From NCBI GenBank assembly GCA_039934475.1, contig JBDTMC010000397.1, forward strand, positions 1 through 7,362: a stretch of 7,362 bases of DNA. The letters are read 5' to 3'. Positions 7,233 through 7,362 of this stretch are shown one piece after another. The translations under genes and the position numbers were made by a program. This stretch comes from JBDTMC01 sp039934475 (lineage in GTDB: Bacteria; Acidobacteriota; Terriglobia; Bryobacterales; Bryobacteraceae). The first letter of the stretch is position 1, and each line of letters begins with the position of its first letter. The notes under the pieces are model-generated. The model saw only the letters and a program-made list of their open reading frames with translations. It had not been told where the DNA came from and did not search any database.

Positions 7233-7238
7233 CCTCCT
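7233..7238 (-). promoter_or_regulatory. ribosome binding site of the mtrC-like gene
   Basis: Perfect AGGAGG on the minus strand, 4 nt before the ATG at 7228. It fixes the start of the first operon gene, and so the end of the leader region. Confidence 0.75.
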
Positions 7239-7289
7239 GCTCGGGTTGTACAAAAAAGCAACAGTCTGCCAGTGTGTAGCATGAGGTGG

Positions 7290-7320
7290 GCCAAATCCAG
7301 ACGGGTTGGGGAAATTTGGC
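7290..7320. repeat. 7+7 bp inverted repeat in operon leader, candidate operator
   Basis: GCCAAAT at 7290-7296 and its exact reverse complement ATTTGGC at 7314-7320 are separated by 17 bp, so arm centres are 24 bp apart, a little over two helical turns. Its place 60-90 bp upstream of the start codon suits a dimeric regulator site. The regulator is unknown and a chance match is possible. Confidence 0.3.
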
Positions 7321-7362
7321 TGGGCTATTAGTTTCAATTGGTTACAAAACTGCATAGGACGC

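Larger units (their letters stand above)
7229..7362 (-). promoter_or_regulatory. leader and presumed promoter region of the mtrC-mtrA-mtrB-cytochrome operon
   Basis: This 134 bp stretch lies upstream of the first operon gene and carries no convincing gene on either strand. It is more AT-rich at its far end (7321-7358) than the genes. I found no good sigma-70 pair: TTGAAA is present (about 7332-7337) but has no -10 box at 15-18 bp. It contains an inverted repeat (7290-7320), the 8 bp palindrome TTGTACAA (7246-7253) and a near-match to a sigma-54 promoter (7257-7272). That the operon promoter lies here or just beyond the window edge is inferred from layout. Confidence 0.5.

Noticed and set aside
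7321..7362. Sigma-70 promoter in the AT-rich end of the leader (TTGAAA, TTGTAA, TAATAG)
   Set aside because: None of the candidate -35 and -10 boxes are 15-18 bp apart with good matches on both sides.

Overview
This window holds most of one gene on the plus strand and a complete, compact four-gene operon on the minus strand. The operon encodes a trans-outer-membrane electron conduit of the MtrCAB (porin-cytochrome) type. The DNA is GC-rich (about 60% by eye) with dense coding. The protein style suggests an Acidobacteriota bacterium of the Solibacter/Bryobacter kind: an M1 aminopeptidase, A/P/K/E-rich tails after signal peptides, and tandem cytochrome c repeats carrying WNHxxxM. This assignment is inference only; the sequence proves a Gram-negative (diderm) cell but not a phylum.

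Layout. Bases 1-1023 (+) are the 3' part of an M1-family metallopeptidase gene whose start and HEXXH motif lie before the window. It converges on, and overlaps by 16 bp, the last gene of the minus-strand operon. Reading the operon in its own direction, from right to left: an OmcA/MtrC-family decaheme cytochrome (7228-5189), a DmsE/MtrA-family decaheme cytochrome (5162-4095), a large cysteine-free outer-membrane beta-barrel in the MtrB/PioB position (4084-2087), and a tetraheme cytochrome c made of four tandem one-heme domains (2075-1008). Gaps are 26, 10 and 11 bp, and each start has a Shine-Dalgarno sequence, so one transcript is very likely. Bases 7229-7362 are an untranslated leader/promoter region with a 7+7 bp inverted repeat and a near-match to a sigma-54 promoter.

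How the genes work together. By analogy with Shewanella MtrCAB, the decaheme MtrA-like protein would sit in the periplasm and inside the barrel. The barrel insulates it through the outer membrane, and the MtrC-like protein takes or gives electrons at the cell surface (metal oxides, shuttles or other cells). The tetraheme protein probably links the conduit to other periplasmic carriers. Together the four genes encode 24 CXXCH heme sites. Departures from the Shewanella model are the absence of a lipobox and of any CX8C pair in the MtrC-like protein, the absence of any cysteine in the barrel, and the added tetraheme protein with likely His/Met-type hemes, which leaves the direction of electron flow open. 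No tRNA, rRNA, CRISPR array, insertion sequence or mobile element was seen.
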